From contig JALIGW010000029.1 of assembly GCA_023053685.1 (NCBI GenBank), forward strand, positions 1,363,501-1,427,500: a stretch of DNA of 64,000 nt. The letters are read 5' to 3'. The stretch is from Diadophis punctatus similis (lineage: Eukaryota; Chordata; Lepidosauria; Squamata; Dipsadidae). Below, one piece after another: positions 1 through 10,330 of the stretch; the stretch's first letter is position 1, and each line of letters starts with the position of its first letter. Below the pieces are notes generated by a model. It saw only the letters and a program-made list of their open reading frames with translations. It did no database searches and had not been told where the DNA came from. The position numbers and the translations under genes were made by a program.

Positions 1-648
1 TTGGCTGAATGAAAAGGGCCTTGGGCAAATCCTATTGTGGTTCTGTTATGCAGAAGACTTTCAGGCTAGGTGAGAGGAATTGTGAGCTGGGCCCAGTCCT
101 TAATGGCCCATTGGCAAGGGGTGGGGTTTTTTCCAAGAGGAGTCTTTTGTCCGCTCACAAGCATGTTTCCAGATGTGTTCCACAGAATATATTCTGCCTT
201 TTAATATCTCCTAGGACCGTGATGGCGAACCTATGGCACGGGTGCCACAAGTGGCACGCGGAGCCATATCGGTGGGCACGCGAGCTCAGGTCCGGCGTGC
301 ATGTGTGCACCAGCCGGCTGATTTTCGGGCCTTCTGGGCCCACTGGGAGTCGGGAAACAGGCTGTTTCCAGCCTCCAGAGGGGGTGGGGAAGGTCGTTTT
401 CGCCCTCCCCAGGCTCCTAGAAAGGCTCTGGAGCCTGGGGAGAGCGAAAAATGGGCGTGCCATTGCATGCTGGGAGCAGGGGGGTCATGCGTGCATGTGC
501 GGGGGTGCATGGAATTATGAGTGTGGGCACGCACACGTGATCCCCCACATTCCCCCCCCCCTTTTGGCACGCGAACCAAAAAAGGTTCGCCATCACTGTC
601 CTAGGATATCTCATTTCCTAGGAGAGGGGTGGGTGCTAACTTCCTACA
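1..648 (-). mobile_element. Solo LTR, copy 1, cut by window start and split by a hAT MITE
   Basis: This is the same sequence as the LTRs at 8626-9204 (opposite strand) and 36515-37091. In LTR sense it reads leftward from TGTAGGAAGTTAGC at 648. The far end lies outside the window, so its target duplication cannot be tested. The hAT MITE at 217-598 interrupts it; removing that MITE and one 8-bp duplication restores the sequence seen in the other copies. No retroviral internal coding region is adjacent. Confidence 0.85.
217..598. mobile_element. hAT MITE (GATGGCGAACC family) inside the LTR
   Basis: The element has inverted ends (CCGTGATGGCGAACCT and the complement of AAGGTTCGCCATCACTG) and a perfect 8-bp target duplication TCCTAGGA at 209-216 and 599-606, as hAT transposases make. 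It is 382 bp with no transposase, so it is non-autonomous. Open frames here are GC-rich shadows. It post-dates the LTR. Confidence 0.93.
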
Positions 649-2384
649 CTTGTTTGGAGCTTAAAGACAATTTTAGCACTGTTTTAAGTTTTTTGTGGAT
701 CACAGTACACCTTATCAGTATATGGCAAAAACTTACATCATCATCATATTTAAGGTGCCCGGTTTTACCACAGAAGACTAAAGTGCCTATGCCTCTGGAA
801 ACTTACTCAGATTAGGCTATCAGTGGCTTAATATAGTAAATAGGAGCGTCTTGTTAGCATTCAGGCAAAGCGCAGGAGTTGAATGGATGGCCTTACCGAG
901 AATTCCTTCTGCCTTTGAAAATTTAAGCAGTTTGGAATTTAGCAGGCTGAAAGGGGAGAAGTGAGCCACTCAGCTGCTTTACAAAGTTTGTGCACATTTG
1001 GCAGCAAGTATTGGGAAGCAGAGCTCCATGGGGGAAGCATGACATTATGCATCGCCTTTTTTGGCAATTTAGGATCCTAGCGCCTTCCATGTTTTTTCCA
1101 AGCCTCTCCTAGAGCCAGCTAACAGTGATGGGGCCAGTTCTGCTAGAGGGCTCCTTGCCTGTTTCCCTAGCCAGCTCTGGTTCTTATCTCCCTGGCTCAG
1201 CTGCCGGTAACACCACAGGCTATGCTTGTGGGGATTCACTGACTCCCAGACCTTGGGATAATCTTCAGAAGGATTAAGAGCTTAAATGTATCGGTATAAT
1301 TGGTGGACTGTTTCCTATTGCTTTAGGCAAAGTGGCTGTCCAGCCTCTGAGCTTCCTTTGGGACAACTCCTTTCATGCCTATTTGAGTGGGGGCAGGTCC
1401 CAGAAATGCACCCTTCCCTTGTGGCTTCCTTGCTGTTTCTGGCTATGCACCACAGAGAGAGGGAAAAGCTTAAACAAAAGAATGCATTAGCAGGCGATCC
1501 CAACAAAACACTTTGAGGCTTTGGAATTGCGAAGCTACTCAATGGCAACCATGACTCCCCCCCCCCACCGTTGCACAGATTCCTTCATTCCATGATGGCA
1601 CCCGATATAAGCAACCTTTTAACTTTGCAAGTCCAAAACTGGTGCAATTATATCAGAAGTGTGTCTGTCTACGTTTGAACAGTTTTGAAATGACATAAGG
1701 TGAAGCTTGCTTCCTGTTCTGCGCATATTGATTTGCTTTCAGTCTCTCTTGCCTCCTCCTCCTCCCTTTCAGTTCAGATATGGGCACCTAAAATGAATTG
1801 TAAATCTGAACTTGGATTGTGGACATCTCCCTCTTCCTTTCCCATAACACTGCTTTTTTTTTCCTGTGTGGATTGGTTCGTATTTTGTATGTGTTTGTGT
1901 GTGTGTGGGGGGAGCAGGAAGGTTTGACAAAAAATCCCTTTGTTTTAGCTAAAATGCATATGGGCTTATGTGTGTTATTTCTCACTTTGTGCAGTTCCTA
2001 CTGTATTCAGGACTAAATAAATGATGAGAAGTAGCAGAAGCTACAAATTTGGAATGTGTGTATGTAGAGAAGTTCACTTAATTTCAGACCACAGTGGTCA
2101 ATGCATCAAATTAATATGGAACGGAGAGACATTATGTGCATAAAAATAATTTTAAAAATAAGCTATTTGTTAGCATTGCAGAGATCTCAAATAAAATTAT
2201 TGTGTGTGCAAGGGCAAGCGGGGAGTGGGGAGTGGGGGGGGGAACGTGAATTGTGCATCTGATACCTCCTGAAAGGAACAATCTCCCCTTAGTAGCTCTT
2301 TCTGTTCTGTGTCACATATTTCTGAAGAAATTGAGGCACGGTCTATAGAAGGAACCTTTGTAAGAGGCTGTCCCAGATTTTGCA
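649..2384. other. No recognised gene or repeat
   Basis: Mostly unique-looking DNA with short open frames that lack any recognisable domain. A C-run at 1558-1566 and a GT-rich patch near 1887-1909 are low-complexity. I see no exon with coding character. Confidence 0.4.
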
Positions 2385-2635
2385 TATCTTGTCCCTCCCC
2401 TCCCATAGTCATGTGACTGGATTTGCGACACTTGGCAACTGGCTTGCCTTTATGGCCATTTGCAGCACGTGATTTATTTCTGGTTTCCAGCAAAAATTGC
2501 CCATATTGAATAATGCCTTTGGTTAATAACCACTGCAAAAAAGCTTGTAAAATTGGTGCATGGTCATGTGATTATCTACTTTATGACCGCCACAATTTAT
2601 AACCAAAATTGTGGGGTCAATTACTCAAGAACCGA
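2385..2635 (-). repeat. Old, diverged copy of the TA-flanked 'CAGGTAGTCC' MITE
   Basis: Phrases such as 'gtcatgtgactggatt', 'cacttggcaactggc' and 'tttatgaccgccacaattt' resemble the interior of the MITEs at 29949-30324 and 50072-50475 read on the minus strand. Ends are not preserved, so limits are approximate. Confidence 0.35.
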
Positions 2636-2643
2636 CTTTAGAC

Positions 2644-2903
2644 CAGTGGTTCTCAACCTTTCTAATGCCGCGCCCCCCGCCCCCGCGCCCACCGTGACCA
2701 CCTTGCCACTGCGCCCGCCACTGTGACCCCCGCCCCGCTGCCACATTTGGGTTCTTTTACCCTCTGCGCATGCGCAAAGCGTTCTGCACATGCGCAGAGG
2801 GTAAAAGAACCCAAATGGCGGTGTCCGGGCGAAGTCTCCCGACCCCTGTGAAAGGGTGGTTTGACCCCCAAAGGGGTCGCGACCCCCAGGTTGAGAACCG
2901 CTG
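2644..2903. mobile_element. hAT MITE (GGTTCTCAACCT family)
   Basis: Ends CAGTGGTTCTCAACCT and the complement of AGGTTGAGAACCGCTG form terminal inverted repeats. A perfect 8-bp duplication CTTTAGAC flanks it (2636-2643, 2904-2911). It is 260 bp, GC-rich, with an internal inverted pair built around 'ctctgcgcatgcgcaaagcg'. No transposase. A related copy is at 31604-31912. Confidence 0.93.
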
Positions 2904-2911
2904 CTTTAGAC

Positions 2912-3946
2912 TAAGGACAGGTCTCTTAGTGGCTCCTAAACTTGATATCAGGATGCTGCATCCAAGCACATATGAGGTGTACAGGAGCAACAATGGAAAA
3001 TGAGGGCTGCCGTCCTCTCCTCTTTGTGGGTTTCCTAGATGCTTCTGATGGCTCACTGGGCAGGATGTAGTGCTGGCGAGATAGGCCTAGGCTTGACCCA
3101 GCAGAGCTATTCTCATGTTTTCATGTTCTCTCTACATCTCTGCACTTTTGGAGATTGTGGGCTGTGCTGGAATGAAAAACATTTTATGGAGTGTATAATC
3201 TTCCTCCATTTAATATGATGCTAATTTGGATGGACTACCTCCAAATTATGTTGATTATTGTAAAAGAGCAGGCTGAGCTGGGGGGGCAGAGTTAAGCGAA
3301 TCATCAGCCTGGAGTCGTTATGTCCCTACAAATGGTCTGGGCCCAATCTGTCTTGAATTCTGTTGACTTTTATCTAGAACCAATTTAGTATTGAACCTTA
3401 GTTGTCTAGATCTTTGTGTATAGGCTTGAGCAATACATCTTAACTGCGACTTAATGTATGGTCCTGATACATTTTGTCTGAATTATTAGGTGTACAAGTA
3501 AGAAGAAATTTTGATTAGTGGTATTTGATAAGCATAGATTCCAGGGAAAATAAAGCATGCTCTGTGGAAGAGAAATGGTTATTTAATATTGAACTGAGTG
3601 TATCTTAAAATATAAAACTTAGTTGTAAGGTAAGTTACAGTAGCTCTGAAGTCATCAAGTACATTTCAGTGGTGTCAACCTAATCTTAATTAATAGCCAG
3701 ATCCAGTCTTATTGTTTTAGTAGATATCTATTTCAATGGGGCTTAATTCCCTAGTAAGCATGCTTAGGATTGTAAGCTTCTTATGTAAAGCAACCTTGGA
3801 GTTGTCACAGCTCAGCTTTGACATCAAAATCCACCCTGAAGAAAATGGTAGGAATTAGAGATTTCTTAGGCTAAAGTTGATTGACCAGCCAGCTGAAAGA
3901 AAACAACATGTAACATATTTATATTACACAGCTGTTTTTATTGGCT

Positions 3947-3950
<4 letters not shown>
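2912..3950. other. No recognised gene
   Basis: AT-leaning sequence between a hAT MITE and a CT microsatellite. There are no open frames with recognisable domains and no repeat family I can name. Confidence 0.35.

Positions 3951-4029
<79 letters not shown>
3951..4029. repeat. (CT)n microsatellite
   Basis: A pure run of about 39 CT dinucleotides, directly visible. Such uninterrupted tracts are expected to be length-polymorphic. Confidence 0.98.
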
Positions 4030-4035
<6 letters not shown>

Positions 4036-5007
4036 GAATACAACCATTTAGCCATTGTCCCTTTTCTACAATAAAGTTATTTGGTGAGGGAAACTTGACT
4101 GCTTTTAGTTTGCTCTAAAGTGTTCTCCATGCAGACCTCCAACCCTGTCTCTTTCCTCTCTACCTGAGGAAAGAGAGAATTTGTTTTCCTTTCCTTTTCT
4201 TGTTCCAACCACACTTACGTTCTCTCACATACACACGCACACCTTGTCTAGCTAATGGTCCCTGACATTCCAATGAGATTTAGTGCCTAACATGAGCACT
4301 GAATATTCATGAGGCATCGGCCCTTGACAGACAGCTTCATGCTGCGCCGCATTGGCCTGCTCCGACGATTCATAATTTGTATTTTCCCCCCATTTTAACA
4401 TAAACCTCTCCTCCACTCACTACTCCATGTACACAGCTAAAGCCTTTGTACTCCAGCTTTTCTGAAAGAGAAGCCCACGAGACTGGAGCATCTGGTCTAA
4501 ACCTGTGTGACAAGCTTCCACTTTTGGTGTGGCTCAGCAGCCAGTGACCCCTCAAATGACCCCCTTGCCAAGGGGGCTGAAGAGATGGAATTCAGTTTTT
4601 GTTCTCCCAAAAAGTCACTCCTATGTAATCCTTTTCCTATTCAAACACAAGTGTGAAAGCTAAACTGCATTTCTGTAATTCCATCAAGGGTCCTAAAGAA
4701 ATTGGTGTGTTTTTTCTGTGTAGACTCAGAACATAACAAATGAATTGAGCAAAGAAATAGTGAAGATCAGCCAGGGGAGCTGATCTCCCCTGGCTGATCT
4801 TCAGAACAACTAGAAAACAAGGATAGTTCCCCACCCCCACATGCTATCACTCTGCTAAATAACTATTTCCCACAACACTGTCAAACTATCTAGTAAGGCT
4901 GTATTCTATTATTCTCATCTTTCCTCTCTTCCATCTCCTTATCTTCTTATGAGTATAACTTTGTTGCTTCTATTTTAGGATTTATATTGTTTACTTTGTA
5001 ACCTAGT
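4030..5007. other. No gene; candidate conserved non-coding segment near 4190-4380
   Basis: No coding exon recognised. The part around 4250-4380 has moderate GC, no repeat features, and dense motif-like words ('gaatattcatgaggcatc', 'cgacgattcataatttgt') reminiscent of vertebrate conserved non-coding elements. That is an impression, not a test. A 19-bp hairpin lies at 4761-4803. Confidence 0.25.
4761..4803. repeat. Perfect 19-bp inverted repeat with 5-nt loop
   Basis: Arms 4761-4779 (TGAAGATCAGCCAGGGGAG) and 4785-4803 are exact reverse complements around the loop CTGAT. No target duplication or other transposon end is visible, so it is not an obvious MITE. It could be a template-switch product. 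Confidence 0.95.
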
Positions 5008-5900
5008 CAGTGGTGAAATCAATTTTTTTTTACTACCGGTTCTGTGAGCATGGCTTGGTGGGCATGGTGTGGCTTGGTGGGTGTGGCAGGGGAAGGATAC
5101 TGCAAAATCTTCATTCCCACCCCACTCCCAGGAGAAGGATATTGAACCTCCATTCCAGTGGTGGGTTCCTACTGGTGCGGTCCACTATAGCACCGGTAGC
5201 GGCCCACTGGTGACATCACAGTACCTGTGCGGTCGGTTGCCGGTGCCTGGGCACTGCCATTTAAAAAAAATTTTTTTTAAATTTTCTTCTGTGCATGCCC
5301 AGAAGCTGAGCTTCTGGCACTGCGCATGCGCTGCCTTCCTACCCCACAGTGAGTCCAAGCAGGGGAGGATGGCTGAGGAAGCGCATGAGATGCTGAAAGA
5401 ACGGGCGGCAGGAGCTATCTCCATTCCCCTCCCTTCAGCAGTCCAAGAAGCCACGAACACGCAGTGATGATCCCAGGCATTTTCGCAAGTTCGAGGCTTC
5501 TTGAGCTGCTGAGGGGAGGGGGAATGGGCGGCAGGAGCCTAGGATCATCGAATGGGAAGAAGCATTCAGGCCGGATGGAGCCTCCTAGAAGAACCGCTGC
5601 CACAGTCTTGCTGCTCCCGCTGCGGGGGGCTGCGTTGCAGGTGGGCAATGACCCCCGCTTCTCCGGCTGCTGCCAAGCTCCCGAGGCCCACGCCCACCTG
5701 GTCACATGGCTGGCAAGCCACACCCACAAAATAAGCCATGCCCACAGAGTGGTAGTAAAAAAATTAGGAACCCGCCCCTGTTCCATTCCCACCCCACTCT
5801 GGGGCCAGCCAGAGGTGGCATTTTCCGGTTCTCCGTACTACTCAAAATTTCTGCTACCGGTTCTCCAGAACCTGTCAGAACCTGCTGGATTTCACCCCTG
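5008..5900. mobile_element. hAT MITE (GGTGAAATCC family), interrupted
   Basis: Begins CAGTGGTGAAATC and ends GGATTTCACCCCTG, the same ends as the copies at 21325, 27716, 29133 and 31912. Flanks AACCTAGT / ACTCCTAG are only partly alike, suggesting an older insertion with a decayed duplication. It contains a second hAT element at 5156-5780; without it the element would be about 260 bp. Confidence 0.85.
5156..5780. mobile_element. hAT MITE (GGTGGGTTCC family) nested in the preceding element
   Basis: Begins CAGTGGTGGGTTCCTAC and ends AGGAACCCGCCCCTG. The flanking 8-mers CTCCATTC (5148-5155) and TTCCATTC (5781-5788) match at 7 of 8 positions. It is 625 bp and related to the copy at 22399-22900, with an internal inverted pair built on 'cgaggcttcttgagctgctg'. 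No transposase. Confidence 0.9.
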
Positions 5901-5929
5901 ACTCCTAGTATGATTTATGTTGATTGCTT

Positions 5930-6135
5930 ATTTAGTATCCTATGACTTTCACCAAGTGTTGTATCTTATGATTTATGATGAATATATTTTTGCAATGACT
6001 ACGATCATGATTTATCACTTATTTCTTGTATGTACCCTGAGAGCTTATGCACCGGAGACAAATTTCTTATGGGTCCAATCACACTTGGCCAATAAAGAAT
6101 TCTATTCTTTATTCTATTCCATTCCATTCCGTTCG
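5930..6135 (+). mobile_element. LINE 3' tail with short ATTCT-type microsatellite
   Basis: Shares 'gagcttatgcaccg', 'caatcacacttggcc' and 'aataaagaattctattc' with the copy at 35300-35560. Both end in ATTCT-like repeats, as expected of a snake CR1/L3-type LINE whose tail seeds microsatellites. Only the 3' end is present. Confidence 0.7.
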
Positions 6136-6139
6136 TAAA

Positions 6140-7049
6140 ACTCAGGATAAGAAAGGAAGAAAAGAAAGAAGGCTGCCTGTTGAAGTGGCCCAGATGATCT
6201 TGAATAAAAGTGTGCTGAAATCCAAGAGCTTACTCAAAGGAAGTAATAAGTATAAAAATTGATATATTTAGTCTATGTTGGTCTACATACTACTTGTGTT
6301 TGAAATCTTTAAATGGGCAAAAGAATGCATCATAGGACAAACAGTTTCCAATCAAGGTATTTCAAATGGGCTAATGCCAGGACCCATTACTTCCAGGAAA
6401 ATGAAATTTGGGGAAGTTGTTGTCGTTTCAGCACCATTGCACTATTTCCATTCAGCACCACTGCCGTTCTTCCACAGTCATGAGTCCCTCATGAAGTTCG
6501 CTGACACCTTCTCCACCAGTCAATGGAGAAGTTTGGGAAGCTTGCAAGGACAAAGTAATAGGAATCACCTCACTGCAGCTGACAGCGGGAGTGTGGATTT
6601 GTACTTGTAGTTTTTTTTCCTGGGAAACCTATAAGGAGGCAGTCGATGGGGAACTTTGCAAGAGTGTGCACACAATCTCCACCTGTCTCTCTCTGCTCAT
6701 GAATATATCTGAAAGGATGACCCAAGAAGTCAGGGGTTGCCTAGTTTTTATTTAGAATTCTGAGAATGTGATTATTCCTTTCTTTTAACCAGTATTCTTC
6801 TTTTTCCCAATAAACTTCTTTTTCAAATTTGGGGGTTTGGCTTTCTTGGAAGGAAGTTCTTATTAGAACAACTTCCCCATGTGTGAGACTGTATAATTAC
6901 ATAGCTAACTCCTGTGTTTACGACTGGCATAAAGTTTGGTATTTCTGGACTTTGAGTAGGAAGTTAGAACATAGAACCATAGAATTAGTGCTGGGGTGAG
7001 ACGAAGGAGGAAATCCTTGATAAAAGATCAGCAACTCACCAGCTGGATA
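6140..7049. other. No recognised gene; possible LTR-like end near 6780-6880
   Basis: The stretch 'cccaataaacttcttttt' followed by a T-rich segment resembles an LTR polyadenylation region, but no matching TG...CA ends or duplication were found. Nothing coding is recognisable. Confidence 0.25.
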
Positions 7050-7057
7050 GTCTAGAT

Positions 7058-7481
7058 CAGTGATGGTGAACCTATGGCACGCGTGCCACAGGTGGCACGC
7101 GGAGTCATATCTGCCGGCACGCGAGCCATTGCCTAGCTCAGCTCCAGCGTGCATGTGCGCGCTGGCCAGCTGATTTTTTGGCTCTGGGAGGGCGTTTTCG
7201 GTTTGTGGAGGGCCTCTGGGGGGATGGGGGAGGGCATTTTTGCCCTCCCCAGGCTCCAGGGAAGCCTCTGGAGCCTGGGGAGGGTGAAAAATGGGCCTAC
7301 CGGGCCCACCAGAAGTTGAGAAACAGGCCATTTCCAGCCTTCAGAGAGCCTCTGGGGGTATGGGGGAGGCCGTTTTCACCCTCCCCAGGCATTGAATTAT
7401 GGGTATGGGCACTCGCGCATGAGCGATAGCACGTGCGCACGCACTTTCGGCACCTGAGGAAAAAAAGGTTCGCCATCACTG
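7058..7481. mobile_element. hAT MITE (GATGGCGAACC family)
   Basis: Ends CAGTGATGGTGAACCT and the complement of AAGGTTCGCCATCACTG; perfect 8-bp duplication GTCTAGAT at 7050-7057 and 7482-7489. 424 bp, no transposase. Confidence 0.95.
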
Positions 7482-7489
7482 GTCTAGAT

Positions 7490-8621
7490 TCTAGAATGTG
7501 CCAGGACATTCATTCTGACTGGTGATAGCCTATCACAAATGGTTTTTATTAGGGAACCTTTCAAGAAATAGTCTTCCAGACGGCTTTTACATTGTCCCTC
7601 CCTCATGATTTTAAAGCAGCCTCAAACACAATAATAATAAATTTGTGCCTTCAAGTTAATCTTGACCACTGGTAATTGTCTGGACAAGTCCCTGCTGTTT
7701 TCTTGGCAGGATTTTTGGAAGTGCTTTCCCACTGTTTTCTTCCTAGGGTTGAGAGAGAGTGACTGGCCCAAACTTACCCAGCTGGTTTTATGTCTAAGAT
7801 GGCACTAGAACACTCCCGCTTTCTACTCTGGGGCTTTTAACCAAATTGTCTCTCTCAGATTCTGTAAGGTCACATTTTTCTCAAAGTCCTGAGAAATCAA
7901 ACTCCATGATTTCTTGTCCACTCAGCATTGCTCAAATTGGTTGTGTCCTGTTTTGCTCCTATGAGTGTTTTCTACAGCCATCCCTATTGTGGTACTTTTG
8001 AACTCCCATTGTACCCAGCCTCATATGCTTTCAAGGAGCGACATCTGTTGCATATCATACCAGAAAGGGCTGCAGATGATGCTGGGTTGGATAGAGATGA
8101 TGCTTGCTGTGTCAAAAAGATCCAAGGGATTGAAATACAAGGAATTAACATGATGTATTACTTAGAGGGCACACTGCTTCCTGTCTAGCTTTTTGCTGAT
8201 GCCAAGAATCATGGAAATGTTTTGTTTTTGACAGAATGTGGCATTTGCATCCTCGTTAGAAGAGAGGAACGCTTGCTCATTTTATTTATTTTTTGCTTTT
8301 GGAGAGCTGCCTCAGTTGTGGGAGCATAGCCAGCTTTAACATACAGTGTATGTAGACAAATCTCTAAGAATTAGTTAAGTTTACTTTACAAAGCCTGGAT
8401 ACAGAATGAGTTGATTTTTAACTGAAGAGTAATAGGTATGAGGAAGCTGCTTGGTTCATTGATAAATTCAGTCTGTGCAAAAAGACAATGCAACATGGAT
8501 CAGGGTGTTTGTTTAAAAATAAGTTGTATTGAGGCATATGCTCATTTCTTGCATGTACCCGAATTGAACTGACAGTCCCTTTTGCGCAAAAAAAAAAAAA
8601 GAATCCTGACCTTCCACCTTC
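7490..8621. other. No recognised gene; old SINE remnant inside
   Basis: Apart from the SINE-like part at about 7640-7860 this holds unremarkable DNA. An A-run at 8588-8600 lies just before the LTR. No open frame shows a known domain. Confidence 0.35.
7640..7860 (-). mobile_element. Diverged tRNA-derived SINE remnant
   Basis: On the minus strand it contains the SINE core readable at 45135-45340: 'gagagtgactggccca' followed by 'cccagctggttttatg' and 'ctagaacactc'. Ends are decayed. Confidence 0.55.
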
Positions 8622-9004
8622 CCATTGTAGGAAGTTAGCACCCACCCCTCTCCTAGGAAATGAGATATCCTAGGAGATATTAAAAGGCAGAATATATTCT
8701 GTGGAACACATCTGGAAACATGCTTGTGAGCGGACAAAAGACTCCTCTTGGGAAAAAACCCCACCCCTTGACAATGGGCCATTAAGGACTGGGCCCAGCT
8801 CACAATTCCTCTCACCTAGCCTGAAAGTCTTCTGCATAACAGAACCACAATAGGATTTGCCCAAGGCCCTTTTCATTCAGCCAAGCCTGGGACTTCGGAC
8901 AGCCCACAAGAGTTGCCCCAGCATGCCCCTGGGGGGTCTGAGAGCCAATGGGATACATTTCTATACAGGAACAGGAAACAGTTAGGGAGGGGCCCAAGAG
9001 AGAG

Positions 9005-9010
9005 TATAAA
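9005..9010 (+). promoter_or_regulatory. TATA box of the solo LTR
   Basis: TATAAA about 110 bp upstream of the ATTAAA signal, in the position expected at the U3/R border. The other copies preserve it (for example on the minus strand near 36708-36713). It could still start transcription into flanking DNA. Confidence 0.7.
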
Positions 9011-9117
9011 CCCAAAGGACTCAGCATCTTTCTTCCTCTTTTTCTCTTCACCCACACCTGGAAGCATGTAAGCTATCTTTTCTGTACAGGGGCTCATGCC
9101 ATGTGCTCCTGTCCACC

Positions 9118-9123
9118 ATTAAA
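9118..9123 (+). terminator. LTR polyadenylation signal
   Basis: ATTAAA in the R region of the solo LTR, downstream of the TATA box. A role in 3' end formation is inferred from its position. Confidence 0.55.
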
Positions 9124-9208
9124 CCTTCTTTCCAAGCAACTTTCATGAATCCAGTGTCTTTTTCCCCACTTGGAACTGAACCCAGAAGGATATTCCTTAC
9201 AACACCAT

Positions 9209-10201
9209 TTTGTTTCAATAAGTTAAGGTAATAGGGGTTTCGATGCTGCTATTGTTCAACAGCAGAAATTGGAAATTCCTGTTGATTTGCTGCTGTTGCA
9301 AATCACCCTGATTTCTACCAGTAAATGCTGATCCTCCTGCCTGCCTCTGATAATGGAACTGATCTAGATTTAGCTATGCTGTTATTAAGGAAATTAAGCC
9401 CAGAAGTGAGATTAAGCCTAGTGGGGGTTCAGGGGAATACATTTTGAAGCTCTCTTAAGACATCTTTTAACTTGAGCAAATTCCTAAATACTACATATTC
9501 AACCAACATTGTAGGCACGAAGGATTCGTTTGTGTAGATACTCTTAAAACTTTACCATCCGAGATATTAGCTCTTGTCCTTCCCAAACTATGAGGTTTGA
9601 AGTTACTTGCTTATAGGATATGAATGAATGATAATTCTGAGGACTGTGTTTTAATATAAGATTGTTTTCCTTGTGTCCTATGAGCACTGCTGGGCACTGA
9701 AAGACAATTATTGTTAGCATTTATCTGGTTAAGCAATAATGAGTAAAGAAACAACAATCTTGTACAGTGTTTGTCATGTATTACTGTGTTTGTGTGTGTG
9801 GATATTTCCTGCAATTCTGTGGGACTTTCTGGATGTTGTCCATTTGTTGATTCATTGTCCCACAAGGTTGTTGTCAATTGGTTTATTTGTATTTTTCTTT
9901 AGACTTTTTTCTCTTGTTAACCAAGATCAATTTTTTGTAACTTGCTTTAGGGCCCTTAAAGCCCAATAGCTTCCATGTGCGTTGGGATGACCACATATGG
10001 AATTCCCAGCTGTAGCCATACTGCCTTGAAACCCTGGCATGCATGGACTTAATACGTCTATAGGGCATGGTGTGGAGACGAAGAGGAAGCTCTCCTCAGG
10101 GATAAAAAGTAAGACATTCTGTAATACACCGGATTCCTTTTACAAACTACACAATAAGTGCCATCTTTCCCATCCATTCTCCTAGCAGTTGGTGGGCCTT
10201 C
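9209..10201. other. No recognised gene
   Basis: Unique-looking DNA between the solo LTR and a hAT MITE. Short open frames have no recognisable domain. Confidence 0.35.
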
Positions 10202-10209
10202 TCCTAGAC

Positions 10210-10322
10210 CAGAGGTGGGGAACTATGGTCCCTTTACAACTTGTGGACTTCAACTCCCAGAATTCAATTCTGGGAGTTGGGGAAGTCCACAAGTCATAAA
10301 AGGGTCATAGTTCCCCACCCCT
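10210..10322. mobile_element. Short hAT-like palindromic MITE
   Basis: Begins CAGAGGTGGGGAACTATG and ends with the complement, GTTCCCCACCCCT. Flanked by TCCTAGAC at 10202-10209 and 10323-10330 (perfect 8 bp). The interior is a near-palindrome centred on 'gaattcaattctggg'. About 113 bp. Confidence 0.9.
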
Positions 10323-10330
10323 TCCTAGAC

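Larger units (their letters stand above)
8626..9204 (+). mobile_element. Solo LTR, copy 2 (complete)
   Basis: Begins TGTAGGAAGTTAGC and ends TTCCTTACAACA, flanked by a perfect 4-bp duplication CCAT (8622-8625, 9205-9208). LTR organisation is visible: an upstream U3-like part, a TATAAA at 9005-9010, and an ATTAAA polyadenylation signal at 9118-9123 followed by a U5-like part. There is no internal gag-pol-env, so it is a solo LTR left by recombination. The 4-bp duplication is common for gammaretrovirus-like and some Gypsy elements; the exact family is not identified. It is nearly the same as 36515-37091, so insertion was probably recent. Confidence 0.92.

Noticed and set aside
9..815. 268-codon open frame at the window start
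   Set aside because: It runs across a solo LTR and a hAT MITE; no domain, and the GC-rich MITE explains the lack of stops.
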